Numbered from the stretch's first letter, positions 8,055 through 17,215 are shown. The stretch: DNA of 64,000 bases from JBCBSZ01 sp039185015 (GCA_039185015.1 JBCDAU010000011.1:62001-126000), one strand, 5' to 3'. Program-made: numbers and translations. The notes: generated from the sequence alone by a model not told the origin.

Positions 8055-9782
8055 GTGATCGAGCATCTTCGAGAGGCCTGGAACGAGCTGACCGCCGAGG
8101 GGCAACCCTTCGCGATGTCCGAGACGGAGGTCCGGGGCATCCCGATGCGGGTGTTCGAACAGGCGCCGCCCGACATGCGGGTGCTCTGGGAGCTCACCGC
8201 CCTGCACGGCGACAAGACCTACCTCGTGTTCGAGGACGAGCGGTACACCTACACCGAGGTGCACGCCCAGGTCCGGGCGCTCGCCAGGCTGCTCCACGAG
8301 ACCCACGGCGTCGGCCCCGGCGATCGCGTGGCGATCGCCATGCGGAACTACCCCGAGTGGGTCGTCGCGTATTGGGCGGCGGCATCGATCGGCGCAGCGG
8401 CGGTCGGCATGAACGCGTGGTGGACCGGCCCCGAGATGGAGTACGGCCTCGGCGACAGCCGCCCGAAGGTGCTGATCGCGGACGACGAGCGCATCGAACG
8501 GGTCATCCCGCACCTCGACCACCTCCGCGAGGGCGGCGATCTCCACGTGATCTCGGTCCGTTCCGATCGCGACCTGCCGGCCGACGCCAGCCGGTGGGCC
8601 GACGTGGTCGACCCCGGCGCAGCGCCGGCCACGCTCCCCGAGGTCGACATCGACCCCGACGACGACATCTGCATCTTCTACACGTCGGGCACGACCGGCT
8701 TCCCGAAGGGGGCCCAGCTCACGCATCGGGGCTCCGTGCACAACCTCATGCACCTCGGCTTCTTCCAGCTGGCCGTCGGCATGGCCGCGGCGAAGGCGGC
8801 CGCAGCAGCCGGTGCCGAGCCGCCGGCGCCGCCCGACCCCGAGGCGCAGGCCGTGATCATGGCGCCGACGCCCCTGTTCCACGTCACAGCGAACAACTGC
8901 CTGCTCCACCCGGCGACGGCGACCGGCGGCAAGCTCGTGTTGACCTACAAGTGGGACGCCGCCCGTGCGCTCGAGCTCATCGAGCGCGAGGGCGTGAACA
9001 ACTTCAGCGGCGTCCCCACCATGAGCCGCGAGCTGCTCCAGCACCCCGACTGGGACTCCCGCGACACGTCCAGCCTGCAGGGCATGGGCGGCGGCGGTGC
9101 CCCGCTCCAGCCCGACCTCGTGGGCAAGATCGACGACGCGCTGCCGCAGGGCGGCCCGAGCACCGGCTACGGCCTCACCGAGACCCACGGCATCGTCACC
9201 GCCAACTCGGCGATGTTCTTCACCGCCAAGCCGGAGTCGTGCGGCCCGGTCGTGCCCACGCTCGACGCCAAGCTCGTCGACGACGTCGGCAACGACCTCC
9301 CGGCCGGCTCGGTCGGTCAGCTCTGCGTGAAGGGCCCGGTCGTGATCAAGGGCTACCTCAACCGCGACGAGGCCACGGCCGAGTCGATCGTCGACGGCTG
9401 GTTCAACACCGGCGACATCGCTCGCATCGACGACGACGGCTTCGTCTACATCGTGGACCGGGCGAAGGACATGGTCCTGCGGGGCGGCGAGAACATCTAC
9501 TGCTCCGAGGTCGAGGCCGCGATCTACACCAACGACGCCGTGGCCGAGGCCGCCGTGTTCGGCATCCCCGACGACCGTCTCGGCGAGGACGTCGCCGCCG
9601 CCATCGTCCTGCGGCCCGGTGCCTCGCTGGACGACGCCGGGCTCCGGGCGCACCTCGAGCCGCAGCTCGCCAAGTTCAAGATCCCGGCGAAGGTCTGGTT
9701 CCTGGACGAGCAACTGCCCCGCAACGCCAACGGCAAGTTCGTGAAGCGGGAGCTGCGCGACCGCCTGGTGGCCGACGCCTGA
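8055..9782 (+). CDS. Acyl-CoA synthetase (AMP-forming, class I adenylating enzyme)
   Basis: 575 residues. The P-loop-like motif YTSGTTGFPKGAQLTH is at about residues 208-223. The adenine motif is GYGLTETHG, the hinge region is WFNTGDIARIDDDGF, and the C-terminal lysine loop is PRNANGKFVKREL. The enzyme activates a carboxylic acid to acyl-AMP and then acyl-CoA in the cytoplasm. An unusual Ala/Pro-rich insert (AAAKAAAAAGAEPPAPPDPE) sits between the P-loop and the strand that follows. The GTG start at 8055 has no clear ribosome binding site and may be leaderless. Three bases after its stop comes a small unknown gene, then an aldehyde dehydrogenase, so aldehyde oxidation and acid activation may be linked. 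Confidence 0.93.
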   Translation: MIEHLREAWNELTAEGQPFAMSETEVRGIPMRVFEQAPPDMRVLWELTALHGDKTYLVFEDERYTYTEVHAQVRALARLLHETHGVGPGDRVAIAMRNYPEWVVAYWAAASIGAAAVGMNAWWTGPEMEYGLGDSRPKVLIADDERIERVIPHLDHLREGGDLHVISVRSDRDLPADASRWADVVDPGAAPATLPEVDIDPDDDICIFYTSGTTGFPKGAQLTHRGSVHNLMHLGFFQLAVGMAAAKAAAAAGAEPPAPPDPEAQAVIMAPTPLFHVTANNCLLHPATATGGKLVLTYKWDAARALELIEREGVNNFSGVPTMSRELLQHPDWDSRDTSSLQGMGGGGAPLQPDLVGKIDDALPQGGPSTGYGLTETHGIVTANSAMFFTAKPESCGPVVPTLDAKLVDDVGNDLPAGSVGQLCVKGPVVIKGYLNRDEATAESIVDGWFNTGDIARIDDDGFVYIVDRAKDMVLRGGENIYCSEVEAAIYTNDAVAEAAVFGIPDDRLGEDVAAAIVLRPGASLDDAGLRAHLEPQLAKFKIPAKVWFLDEQLPRNANGKFVKRELRDRLVADA

Positions 9783-9785
9783 GCC

Positions 9786-10169
9786 ATGGCGAAGGTCGTC
9801 CCGAAGACGATGGCCGCGTTCCACTCAGGAGCGTCGGTCGTTGAGCTGAGCGACGCCCTCGCGGCGGCGCTCACGGGTCGAGGGCACTCGTGCAGCCCCT
9901 CGACCTCGATCGAGCGGGCCACCGAGTTCAACGTCGAGCTCGGTGGCCGGCTCGTCTCGATCCTCATCGGCGAGGGCCCACGAGATGCGACCGACCGGTT
10001 CCTGTCGGTCGGGAAGACCCTCGGACCGACCGCGTCGCTGATACGACTGAGCGACGGTGGCTACCGCAGCGCGGTCGTCGAGACCGTGGACGAGGCCCTG
10101 CGGAACGACCTGGCCATCCAGGCCGAGTGGCACACCCCCGCCGACTGGCGGGCCATGACGACGACCTGA
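9786..10169 (+). CDS. Hypothetical protein, 127 aa
   Basis: Small soluble protein that I do not recognise. It starts with an ATG 3 bases after the acyl-CoA ligase stop and ends 12 bases before the aldehyde dehydrogenase, so it is almost certainly in that operon. The sequence has alternating helix- and strand-like segments (VVELSDALAAALTGRG, RLVSILIGEG, VVETVDEALRNDLAIQ) with no membrane segment, signal peptide or Cys cluster. Codon use is like its neighbours. Confidence 0.7.
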   Translation: MAKVVPKTMAAFHSGASVVELSDALAAALTGRGHSCSPSTSIERATEFNVELGGRLVSILIGEGPRDATDRFLSVGKTLGPTASLIRLSDGGYRSAVVETVDEALRNDLAIQAEWHTPADWRAMTTT

Positions 10170-10181
10170 CGGAGGGTCTGC

Positions 10182-11609
10182 GTGTACATCGACGGCGAGT
10201 GGCGGGAAGCGATCTCCGGAGGTTCCTTCCCGGTGACCGATCCGGCGACCGGTGGCACGATCGGAGCGGTGCCGGACGGTGGCGCCGCCGACGTCGACGC
10301 CGCCATCGCCGCGGCCGACGCCGCGTTCGCCGCGTGGTCGTCGACGACCGCTCATGAACGAGCCGACCTCCTCCTGGGCGCCTGGCGTCTGATGACCGAG
10401 CGGGCCGAAGACCTGGCCCAACTCATGACCAAGGAGCAGGGCAAGCCGCTGCGCGCCGCTCGCAACGAGGTCGGGTACGCCGCCGACTTCCTCCGGTTCT
10501 TCGCCGAGGAGGCGACGAGGGTCCACGGCGAGTGGCTGCCGTCGAAGCGCGCCGACCAACGGTTCCTGTCGATCCGGCAGCCGGTCGGCGTCGTCGGGGC
10601 GATCACGCCGTGGAACTACCCGATCTCGATGCTGACCCGGAAGATGGGACCCGCCCTCGCGGCCGGCTGCACCGTGGTGCTCAAGCCGGCCGAGGCCACC
10701 CCGCTCTGCGCCCGTGCCGTCTACGAGGTCTTCCACGATGCCGGGGCGCCTGCCGGTGTCGTCAACCTCGTCACCGCGCTCGATCCGCGCCCCGTCGGCG
10801 AGGCCCTCACCAACGATCCGCGGGTCGCGAAGCTCACCTTCACCGGCTCGACCGCCGTCGGCCGCCACCTCGCCGGCGCGGCCGCCGGGAACCTCAAGCG
10901 CGTGTCCGTCGAGCTCGGTGGCCACGCCCCGTTCATCGTCTATCCCGATGCCGATCCGGTCCGGGCAGCGAAGGGCGCGGCGGCGCTGAAGTTCCTGAAC
11001 TCGGGCCAGGCCTGCATCTCCCCCAATCGCCTTTATGTCCACCGCAGCCAGGTCGAACCGTTCACCGAGACGATGGTCGAACGGGTCGGACGGGTCCGCG
11101 CCGGCAACGGCTTCCAGGACGGCATCGGCGTCGGGCCGCTGGTCAACGAGGCGGCCGTCGCCAAGGTGGAGGCCCAGGTCGACGATGCCGTCGGTCGGGG
11201 CGCCACCGCGGCCGTCGGCGGGCACCGGTTGGCCGACGGCGAGTTCGCGTCGGGTCACTTCTTCGCGCCGACGCTGCTGACCGACGTGGTCGACGGCATG
11301 GCCATCTACCGTGAGGAGACCTTCGGGCCGGTCGCCCCGGTCATCGTCTACGACGACGTCGACGAGGTGATCGACCTCGCCAACGACACCAACTACGGCC
11401 TGGCTGCGTACGTCTACACCCACGACCTGTCGACGGCGATCCGGGCGTTCGAGCGCCTGCGCTTCGGCATCATCGGCGTCAACGACGTCAACCCGACCGC
11501 CGCATCCGCACCCTTCGGCGGCATGAAGGACTCGGGGCTCGGCCGCGAAGGCCATCGCGAGGGCATCGAGGAGTACCTCGAGACCAAGCTGGGCGGATTC
11601 GCGATCTGA
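10182..11609 (+). CDS. NAD(P)-dependent aldehyde dehydrogenase (succinate-semialdehyde dehydrogenase-like)
   Basis: 475 residues, full length for the family. Key parts: TPWNYPISMLTRKMGPALAAG with the cofactor-binding Asn, FTGSTAVGRHLA for NAD(P) binding, the catalytic Glu in VSVELGGHAPFIV, and the nucleophile Cys278 in GQACISPNR. Best overall match is the GabD-like branch, which oxidises succinate semialdehyde and related aldehydes; the exact substrate is uncertain. The GTG start has GGAGGG 6 bases upstream. It ends the operon of acyl-CoA ligase, small unknown protein and this gene. Confidence 0.92.
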   Translation: MYIDGEWREAISGGSFPVTDPATGGTIGAVPDGGAADVDAAIAAADAAFAAWSSTTAHERADLLLGAWRLMTERAEDLAQLMTKEQGKPLRAARNEVGYAADFLRFFAEEATRVHGEWLPSKRADQRFLSIRQPVGVVGAITPWNYPISMLTRKMGPALAAGCTVVLKPAEATPLCARAVYEVFHDAGAPAGVVNLVTALDPRPVGEALTNDPRVAKLTFTGSTAVGRHLAGAAAGNLKRVSVELGGHAPFIVYPDADPVRAAKGAAALKFLNSGQACISPNRLYVHRSQVEPFTETMVERVGRVRAGNGFQDGIGVGPLVNEAAVAKVEAQVDDAVGRGATAAVGGHRLADGEFASGHFFAPTLLTDVVDGMAIYREETFGPVAPVIVYDDVDEVIDLANDTNYGLAAYVYTHDLSTAIRAFERLRFGIIGVNDVNPTAASAPFGGMKDSGLGREGHREGIEEYLETKLGGFAI

Positions 11610-11613
11610 GTTC

Positions 11614-11674
11614 TCTCCCCGGGTGGGGACCCCGGAGCTGACGCTCCTGCGGCCGGGCCGTGGTCGTTGCCCGG
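11614..11674 (+). repeat. Post-stop intergenic element, copy A
   Basis: Begins 5 bases after the aldehyde dehydrogenase stop. It contains TCCCC-GGGT-GGGGA, the block GGGGACCCCGGAGC shared exactly with 34800-34889, a second hairpin GGAGC-TGAC-GCTCC (11634-11647), and GGCCGGGCCGTGGTCGT, similar to the end of the other copies. It looks like a shortened version of the element at 34800-34889. It lies between convergent genes, so it could serve as terminator. Confidence 0.45.
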
Positions 11675-11684
11675 ATGCGGCTCG

Positions 11685-13235
11685 TCACTCCAGCGCGGCG
11701 GTCTCCTGGCCGGCTGAGGGCGTCCGTACGGCGACGTAGATCGCGCCGATGACGGCCGCGATCGCCGCGATCGTCATGGCGTTGCCGAACCCATCGGACA
11801 CCGCCTGTTGGACGGCGCCGACGATCTCGGCGCCGGCAGGGCCCTGTTCCCCGGCGATGGCCAGACCCGCTCCGGCCGAGTCGCCGATCGCGTCGCCGAG
11901 CTCGGGCGGGAGCGCATCCGGGAGCCCGTCGGCGACCGACGACCGGTAGCCGGAGGTCAGCGCCGACCCGATGATGGCGATCCCGAGCGCGCCCCCGACC
12001 TCGCGGGTGACGTCGTTCATCGCCGAGGCCACACCCTGTCGCTCGCGAGGCAGTGCCTCGACGATCGCCTCGGTCGCGGGCGGTGCGGCCAGGCCGAACC
12101 CGAAACCGAAGATCAGCACCCCGATGGCGAAGAACCAGTACGACGTGTCGACGCCGACGAGGTTGAACCACGCCAGTCCGACGGCCACGGCAACGAGCCC
12201 GACGGCGCCGGTGACGCCACGACCGAAGCGCTCGATCGCCTTCGGTGCCAGCACCGAACCGAGCGGGATCGTGACCCCGATGGGCAGGAGGCCGAGGCCG
12301 ATCTGGAGCGGCGAGTAGTCGAAGACGAACGCGAGGAACTGCGACGCGGTGAAGAAGAAACCGAACGCTGCGAGGAACTGCAGGAAGATCGACAGCGAGC
12401 CCGTCGAGAAGCCGCGGAGACGGAAGAGCCGGACGTCGAGCAGCGGCCGGTCGGTGCGCAGCTCCCACAGGACGAAGGAGACGACCCCGATCACGCCGAT
12501 GACCAGGCCGGCGACGACGAGGGGGTCGGACCAGCCCTTGATCGGGCCCTCGATGATCCCGAGCGTGATCGCTCCGATGCCCACGAGCGACGCGATGCTC
12601 CCGATCGGATCGAGGTTGGAGTCGGCGGGATCCGAGGTCTCCGGGACGAAGAGCATCGTCATGAGCGCGATGGCGGCACCGATGATCGCCGTGGCGACGA
12701 AGATCGAACCGAACCAGAAGGCCTCGATGAGCGCCCCCGACCCGACCGAGCCGATCGTGCCGCCGAGGCTGGCGCTCACCGTCCACGCGGCGATCGCCTG
12801 GGTCCTGCGCTCGGAGGGGATCACGTTCGTGATCGTCGAGAGCGTGCCCGGGAAGACCAGGGCGGCACCGGCACCCGACACCGCTCGGAGCGCGATGAGC
12901 GAGCCGATGTCATCGGTGGCGGCGGTCAGGGCCGTGGCGACGACGAAGATCGCCCATCCGACGAGCATCAGTCGCTTGCGACCGAACCGGTCGCCGAGGG
13001 CGCCGGCGGGGAGCAACAGCGCGGCGAGCACGATCGCGTAGGAGTCGATGATCCACTGCAGCTCCGACTGCGTGGCTCGCAGTTCCTGGCCGATCGTCGG
13101 GATCGCGACCGTGATGCCGGCCACGCCGGCGATCACGACCACGACGGCGAGGCACATCGAGAGGATCGTGAGCGCAGGGCGGTCGGTGACGACCGCTTCG
13201 CCTCGCTCCGGGTTCTGGGACAAACTGTTCGTCAC
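11685..13235 (-). CDS. MFS drug-efflux transporter, DHA2 (EmrB/QacA) family, 14 TM
   Basis: About 516 residues with many hydrophobic helices. TM1 is ILSMCLAVVVVIAGVAG, followed by the family segment SELQWIIDSYAIVLAALLLP and the motif GALGDRFGRKRLMLVG between TM2 and TM3. DHA2 members export drugs or toxic compounds with the proton gradient. The start is uncertain: the GTG at 13235 gives a normal N-terminus, but it lies between two copies of a palindromic operator and has no ribosome binding site. An upstream ATG at 13277 would overlap the start of the divergent TetR gene; an internal ATG is at 13157. Regulation by the adjacent TetR is strongly suggested. Confidence 0.88.
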   Translation of the reverse strand: MTNSLSQNPERGEAVVTDRPALTILSMCLAVVVVIAGVAGITVAIPTIGQELRATQSELQWIIDSYAIVLAALLLPAGALGDRFGRKRLMLVGWAIFVVATALTAATDDIGSLIALRAVSGAGAALVFPGTLSTITNVIPSERRTQAIAAWTVSASLGGTIGSVGSGALIEAFWFGSIFVATAIIGAAIALMTMLFVPETSDPADSNLDPIGSIASLVGIGAITLGIIEGPIKGWSDPLVVAGLVIGVIGVVSFVLWELRTDRPLLDVRLFRLRGFSTGSLSIFLQFLAAFGFFFTASQFLAFVFDYSPLQIGLGLLPIGVTIPLGSVLAPKAIERFGRGVTGAVGLVAVAVGLAWFNLVGVDTSYWFFAIGVLIFGFGFGLAAPPATEAIVEALPRERQGVASAMNDVTREVGGALGIAIIGSALTSGYRSSVADGLPDALPPELGDAIGDSAGAGLAIAGEQGPAGAEIVGAVQQAVSDGFGNAMTIAAIAAVIGAIYVAVRTPSAGQETAALE

Positions 13236-13251
13236 GGGAACAAACTGTTCC
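13217..13251. promoter_or_regulatory. Tandem palindromic operator for the divergent TetR/MFS pair
   Basis: The site at 13237-13251 is GGAACA-AAC-TGTTCC, a perfect 6-bp inverted repeat. A second, weaker copy, GGGACAAACTGTTCG, is at 13217-13231, exactly 20 bases away, about two helical turns. The core ACAAACTGTTC is identical in both. Both lie between the MFS gene and the TetR gene, as expected for a repressor that controls its own gene and the pump. Confidence 0.7.
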
Positions 13252-13275
13252 AGAGATCGAAGGTCACGCCAAACC

Positions 13276-13836
13276 ATGAGCACGACGGATCCTCGGATCC
13301 TCCACACCCAGGCCCTGATCGGGGACGCCGTTCGAGCACTCCTCGTGGAGGACGGCTGGGACGCCATCACGCACCAGCGCGTCGCGGAGCGTTCGGGCGT
13401 GGGCCGGAACACCGTCTACCGACACTTCCCCGATCGCCTGGCCCTGCTCGCCCACGGCGGGAAGTTCGTCGACGCGTCGCACCACGCTCCGATCACCGGC
13501 GACGCTCGGGCCGACCTCGCCGCCGAGCTCCGGAGCTTCCGTCGTGAGCTGTTCGACGGCATCGTCGGGACGATCATCGGCGCCATCGTCGAGCGCGCCG
13601 ACCGGGACCCCGAGGTCGTCCCGCTCCGGGATCGCCTCGTCGAGCTCGGCGCCGGTCAGACGATGGAGCTCATCCGGAACGCGCAGGCCGCCGGCCTGAT
13701 CGACGCCGAGCGGGACGTGCGGGAGGTGACCGCCGCGCTGTGCGGGCCCGTGCTCTACGCCCGACTCTGCCTCGGCGAGCCGCCGACCGATGTGGCCATC
13801 GACCGCATCGTCGACTCCCAGCTCGACGCCAGCTGA
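13276..13836 (+). CDS. TetR-family transcriptional repressor
   Basis: 186 residues. The N-terminal helix-turn-helix is clear: DGWDAITHQRVAERSGVG followed by RNTVYRHFPDRLALLAHG. The C-terminal ligand-binding domain is helical and varied, as usual. The ATG at 13276 starts right before the conserved first helix. The gene is divergent from the MFS pump, with a tandem palindrome between them, so it most likely represses the pump until a toxic ligand binds. Confidence 0.92.
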   Translation: MSTTDPRILHTQALIGDAVRALLVEDGWDAITHQRVAERSGVGRNTVYRHFPDRLALLAHGGKFVDASHHAPITGDARADLAAELRSFRRELFDGIVGTIIGAIVERADRDPEVVPLRDRLVELGAGQTMELIRNAQAAGLIDAERDVREVTAALCGPVLYARLCLGEPPTDVAIDRIVDSQLDAS

Positions 13837-13839
13837 GCG

Positions 13840-14304
13840 CTACTCCAGCGCGGCCAGGTTGGACTGGAGACGCACGAGCAGCTCCGCCAGCTGCTGCCGG
13901 TCCTCCCGCGTCGTGCCGGCCCGGAGCTCGGAGCGCAACCGCTGGTCGACCTCGGCGATCTCGGCGACGACGTCCTTGCCCTCGGGCGTGATCTCCACGA
14001 GCCAGACACGCCGATCGTCGGGATCCGGTAGTCGCCGGACGAGCCCGCGGGCCTCCAGCGCGTCCACCATCGAACCCGTGGCGGCTCGCCCGAGCGCCAA
14101 CCGCTCCGCGATGCGACTCTGGGCCTGCGGGCCGAAGTCGGCGACGTACGACAGCAGGCTCGCCTGCGAGAGGTGGAGGCCGAGCGCCTCGAGACGGGCG
14201 TCGTAGGCCTCACGGATGAGCCGGGCGGTGGCCATGAGCGTCGCCTCGACGCGCAGCCACGGTGGGGCGTCGAGCTCGTGCCCCCCGGTCCGATCCTCCG
14301 CCAT
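13840..14304 (-). CDS. MarR-family transcriptional regulator
   Basis: 154 residues from an ATG at 14304, preceded by GAGAGGG. The winged helix-turn-helix includes LHLSQASLLSYVADFGP, QSRIAERLALGRAATGSM and the wing LVRRLPDPDDRRVWLVEIT with the conserved Asp-Arg. Family members bind palindromes as dimers and release DNA upon binding phenolic or CoA-type ligands. It is divergent from an acyl-CoA dehydrogenase gene, with a perfect palindrome at 14344-14360 between them. It converges on the TetR gene with 3 bases between their stops. Confidence 0.92.
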   Translation of the reverse strand: MAEDRTGGHELDAPPWLRVEATLMATARLIREAYDARLEALGLHLSQASLLSYVADFGPQAQSRIAERLALGRAATGSMVDALEARGLVRRLPDPDDRRVWLVEITPEGKDVVAEIAEVDQRLRSELRAGTTREDRQQLAELLVRLQSNLAALE

Positions 14305-14343
14305 CACCGCGCCCTCTCCCTCGACCGGCAGCCGTCGATACGA

Positions 14344-14360
14344 CGCCAGAACGTCTGGCG
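14344..14360. promoter_or_regulatory. Palindromic operator between marR-type gene and acyl-CoA dehydrogenase
   Basis: CGCCAGA-ACG-TCTGGCG, a perfect 7-bp inverted repeat in the 95-base divergent intergenic region. A TACAAT at 14364-14369 directly follows and could be the -10 element of the acyl-CoA dehydrogenase promoter, putting the palindrome in the spacer, where a bound repressor would block RNA polymerase. Confidence 0.65.
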
Positions 14361-14399
14361 CCATACAATACCGGTGTCGTTCCGAACGAGGGGGCTGCC

Positions 14400-15635
14400 G
14401 TGACCGCCACGACCGACGCCGACCTGACCGCCGAGGAGGCCGAGGCCTTCCGCGCCCGCTGCCGAGAGTTCCTCGACCAGCACGCCACGGGGATGCCGTT
14501 CCTGGGACCCGACCCCCGGAGCGATCAGGCCGTCGCCGTGCAGCAGAAGTTCCAGAAGGCGCTGTCGGACGCCGGGCTCGCTGGCCTCACCTACCCGACC
14601 GAGTTCGGGGGCCAGGGCCTGACCAAGGCCCACGAGCGACTGTGGCGCGAGGTCTACAACGAGTACCCGGACATGACGGGTCAGCTCACGATCACCCACG
14701 GCATGTGCCTGCCGGTCCTCCAGGAGTTCGGCTCCGACGAGCAGAAGCAGGAGTTCATGCCCAAGCTGATCTCCGCCGAAGAGATCTGGTGCCAGATGTT
14801 CTCGGAGCCGGGCGCCGGCTCCGACGTCGCCAGCCTCCAGACCAAGGCGATCCGCGACGGCGATGAGTGGATCATCAACGGCCAGAAGGTCTGGACGACC
14901 CTGGCCCACGTGTGCGACTACGGGATCATCATCGCCCGCACCGACGTCGACCAGCCGAAGCACCGCGGCATCACGATGTTCATCATCGACATGAACGCAC
15001 CCGGGGTCGACATCCGCCCGATCCACCAGATCGACGGTGGGATGCACTTCAACGAGATCTTCTTCAGCGACGTCCGCATCCCGGCGTCCTGGCAGCTCGG
15101 TCCCCTCAACGAGGGCTGGCGGCTCGCCACGGCGATGCTCATGTACGAGCGCGTCGCGATCGGCACGGGCTCCAAGAGCGGCGTGACCACGCCCACCTAC
15201 GACATGTTCGCCGCGCTCGCCAGGAAGCAGGGTCGCGACGGGGAGCCGGTGATTCGGCAGGCCCTCATGCAGCTCTACGCGGAGGAGACGGCCAAGAGCC
15301 TGGTGTCGATGCGTACCCGCGCCGAGCTCAAGGCGGGCCGGGCCCCCGGGCCGGGCGGTTCGCTCGGCAAGCTGCACGGCGCGGTGATCGCCCGCATGAT
15401 GCGCGACCTCGCCCTGGAGCTCGCCGGCCCCGGAGGCCTCGCCTGGGCCGAGGACGACGAGAACGGCGACAAGTGGGCGGCGCTGACGCTCCGCAGCTTC
15501 GCGGCCAACATCGCCGGCGGCACGGACGAGATCCAGAAGAACATCATCGGCGACCGGGTCCTCGGGCTCCCCCGTGAACCCAGCGTCGACAAGGACGTCG
15601 CCTTCAAGGACCTCCGGGTCGGCACCCAGGACTGA
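14400..15635 (+). CDS. Acyl-CoA dehydrogenase
   Basis: 411 residues. The GTG at 14400 is preceded by GAGGGGG. Typical features: FSEPGAGSDVASLQT (FAD/substrate loop), WIINGQKVWTTLAHVCDYG, and the C-terminal AANIAGGTDEIQKNIIGDRVLGLPREP. It introduces a 2,3 double bond in an acyl-CoA and passes electrons to ETF. It resembles the FadE-type dehydrogenases of actinobacterial lipid or steroid side-chain breakdown; the substrate is not predictable. A MarR regulator is divergently encoded and probably controls it. Confidence 0.93.
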   Translation: MTATTDADLTAEEAEAFRARCREFLDQHATGMPFLGPDPRSDQAVAVQQKFQKALSDAGLAGLTYPTEFGGQGLTKAHERLWREVYNEYPDMTGQLTITHGMCLPVLQEFGSDEQKQEFMPKLISAEEIWCQMFSEPGAGSDVASLQTKAIRDGDEWIINGQKVWTTLAHVCDYGIIIARTDVDQPKHRGITMFIIDMNAPGVDIRPIHQIDGGMHFNEIFFSDVRIPASWQLGPLNEGWRLATAMLMYERVAIGTGSKSGVTTPTYDMFAALARKQGRDGEPVIRQALMQLYAEETAKSLVSMRTRAELKAGRAPGPGGSLGKLHGAVIARMMRDLALELAGPGGLAWAEDDENGDKWAALTLRSFAANIAGGTDEIQKNIIGDRVLGLPREPSVDKDVAFKDLRVGTQD

Positions 15636-15679
15636 TCGCACGGCTCACGTGGTCCGCCGGATCGTCCGACAGGACCGGC

Positions 15680-17209
15680 GTGAGTGGCTCCGACATCACC
15701 GCGCTCGTCCGCGAGGCCCGTCAGCGCACGATGACGGGCGAGATCGGGCCGTTGCTCGAGCGCCTCGACGCGGCCATCGCCGGGCCGCTCGATGCGGCCG
15801 ATCGCGGGAGCCTGCTGCTGGCTCGTGCGGTCGCGATGCAGGGCGAAGACGATCCGAGCGGACCTGCGCGCGATGCCGCTGAGGCAGCACGGCTCCTGCA
15901 GGCCGCCGGGCGTCCGAACGAGGCGGCCTACGCCGCGGCCGGGGCGGCCGTGTTCGCGCAGCGGGCCGGGCAGCACGAGGAGGCCGTGAACCACGCCGTC
16001 GCGTCGATGGTGCTGCAGTCGCAGTCCACCGAGGTCGATCCCGAGTGGGTCCGCTCCGCCAACGGCCTGGGCATCTTGTTCGGGCAGCTCTCCGCCTTCG
16101 AGATGGCCGTTCGGTCCGGCACGGAGGCGTTCGCTGCCTCCGCGCTCGACCACGTCACGCGGGAGATCACGGCGTACACGCTCTGCTTCCTCGTGGTCGA
16201 GTCGCTCCACGGCGAGATCGCCGTGGACGCCGAACCGGCGATCGAAGCGGCGCGGTGGCTCAGCGAGTCAGGCGAGACGACGGCGGCTCGCACGGTCCTG
16301 GGGCCGGGCATGCTCGCCGAGCTCACGTTGCTGGACCGCCACGACGCCGACGTGCAGGCCATCGCCGCGGCGATCGAGCCTCGTCTCGACGAGCTGGTCC
16401 CCCGGCTCCGCGCCTGGGCCCAGCTCGTGCTGGGGAGCATCGCCCGCCGGTTCGGTGAGCTCACCGTCGCCGTCGCGCACCTCGACGCCGCACTGCCGGT
16501 CCTGATCGGGATCGGAGACGAGCACCGGATCGTCCGCGCCTACTCGGAGCGGGCGGAGGCCAAGGCGGCGCTGGGCGACACCGCCGGGGCGTTCGTCGAC
16601 GCGAGGGCCTGCACGAGGTACGTCCGACGCAACCAGCTCGACCTCGTCGGTCAGCTGTCGGTGCAGATCCGCCAGCGCGCCGACCTCGAGATCGCACGCG
16701 CCGCGCTCCGCCGACGGGCCGACGACCTCGCACAGGAAGCCGCCGTCGACGCGCTGACCGGCGTCGGGTCGCGTCGATGGATGGAACGGCTGCTGGACCG
16801 TCTGGGGAGCCAGGGCGGCCAGGGGGCCGTCGTGCTCGTCGATCTCGACCACTTCAAGTCCGTCAACGACCGCTTCGGCCACCACGCCGGCGATCTGACG
16901 CTGCAGGCCGTCGGCCGCATCCTTCGCGACTCGGTCCGCGATGGCGACCACGTCGCGCGGCTCGGAGGCGAGGAGTTCGTGATCATCGCTCCCGGTACCC
17001 CGGCCGAGGTGGCCACCCAGCTCGCCGAGCGGATCCGTACAGAGATCGAGGCTGCGCCGTGGCACGAGATCGATCCCGAGCTCCGTGTGACCGCCAGCGC
17101 CGGTGTCGCCCACGGTCCGCTCGCCTCGGTCCGTGAGGTCATCCGCGTCGCCGACGCCGCCCTCTACGACGCGAAGCGGGCGGGACGGAACCGCGTGGCC
17201 GCCGCCTGA
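15680..17209 (+). CDS. Diguanylate cyclase with TPR-like N-terminal domain
   Basis: 509 residues. The first 330 are Ala-rich helical repeats of TPR type (LLLARAVAMQGEDD, AAYAAAGAAVFAQRAGQHEEA), followed by a short linker and a GGDEF domain from about residue 350. The catalytic signature is GGEEF at 429-433. An inhibitory I-site RDGD is at 420-423, the expected five residues before it, so feedback inhibition by c-di-GMP is likely. The metal-binding DLDHFKSVNDRFGHHAGD is intact. It makes c-di-GMP from two GTP. No membrane segment is present; the TPR part probably senses a protein partner. The GTG start is at 15680. Confidence 0.9.
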   Translation: MSGSDITALVREARQRTMTGEIGPLLERLDAAIAGPLDAADRGSLLLARAVAMQGEDDPSGPARDAAEAARLLQAAGRPNEAAYAAAGAAVFAQRAGQHEEAVNHAVASMVLQSQSTEVDPEWVRSANGLGILFGQLSAFEMAVRSGTEAFAASALDHVTREITAYTLCFLVVESLHGEIAVDAEPAIEAARWLSESGETTAARTVLGPGMLAELTLLDRHDADVQAIAAAIEPRLDELVPRLRAWAQLVLGSIARRFGELTVAVAHLDAALPVLIGIGDEHRIVRAYSERAEAKAALGDTAGAFVDARACTRYVRRNQLDLVGQLSVQIRQRADLEIARAALRRRADDLAQEAAVDALTGVGSRRWMERLLDRLGSQGGQGAVVLVDLDHFKSVNDRFGHHAGDLTLQAVGRILRDSVRDGDHVARLGGEEFVIIAPGTPAEVATQLAERIRTEIEAAPWHEIDPELRVTASAGVAHGPLASVREVIRVADAALYDAKRAGRNRVAAA

Positions 17210-17215
17210 GCCGGC

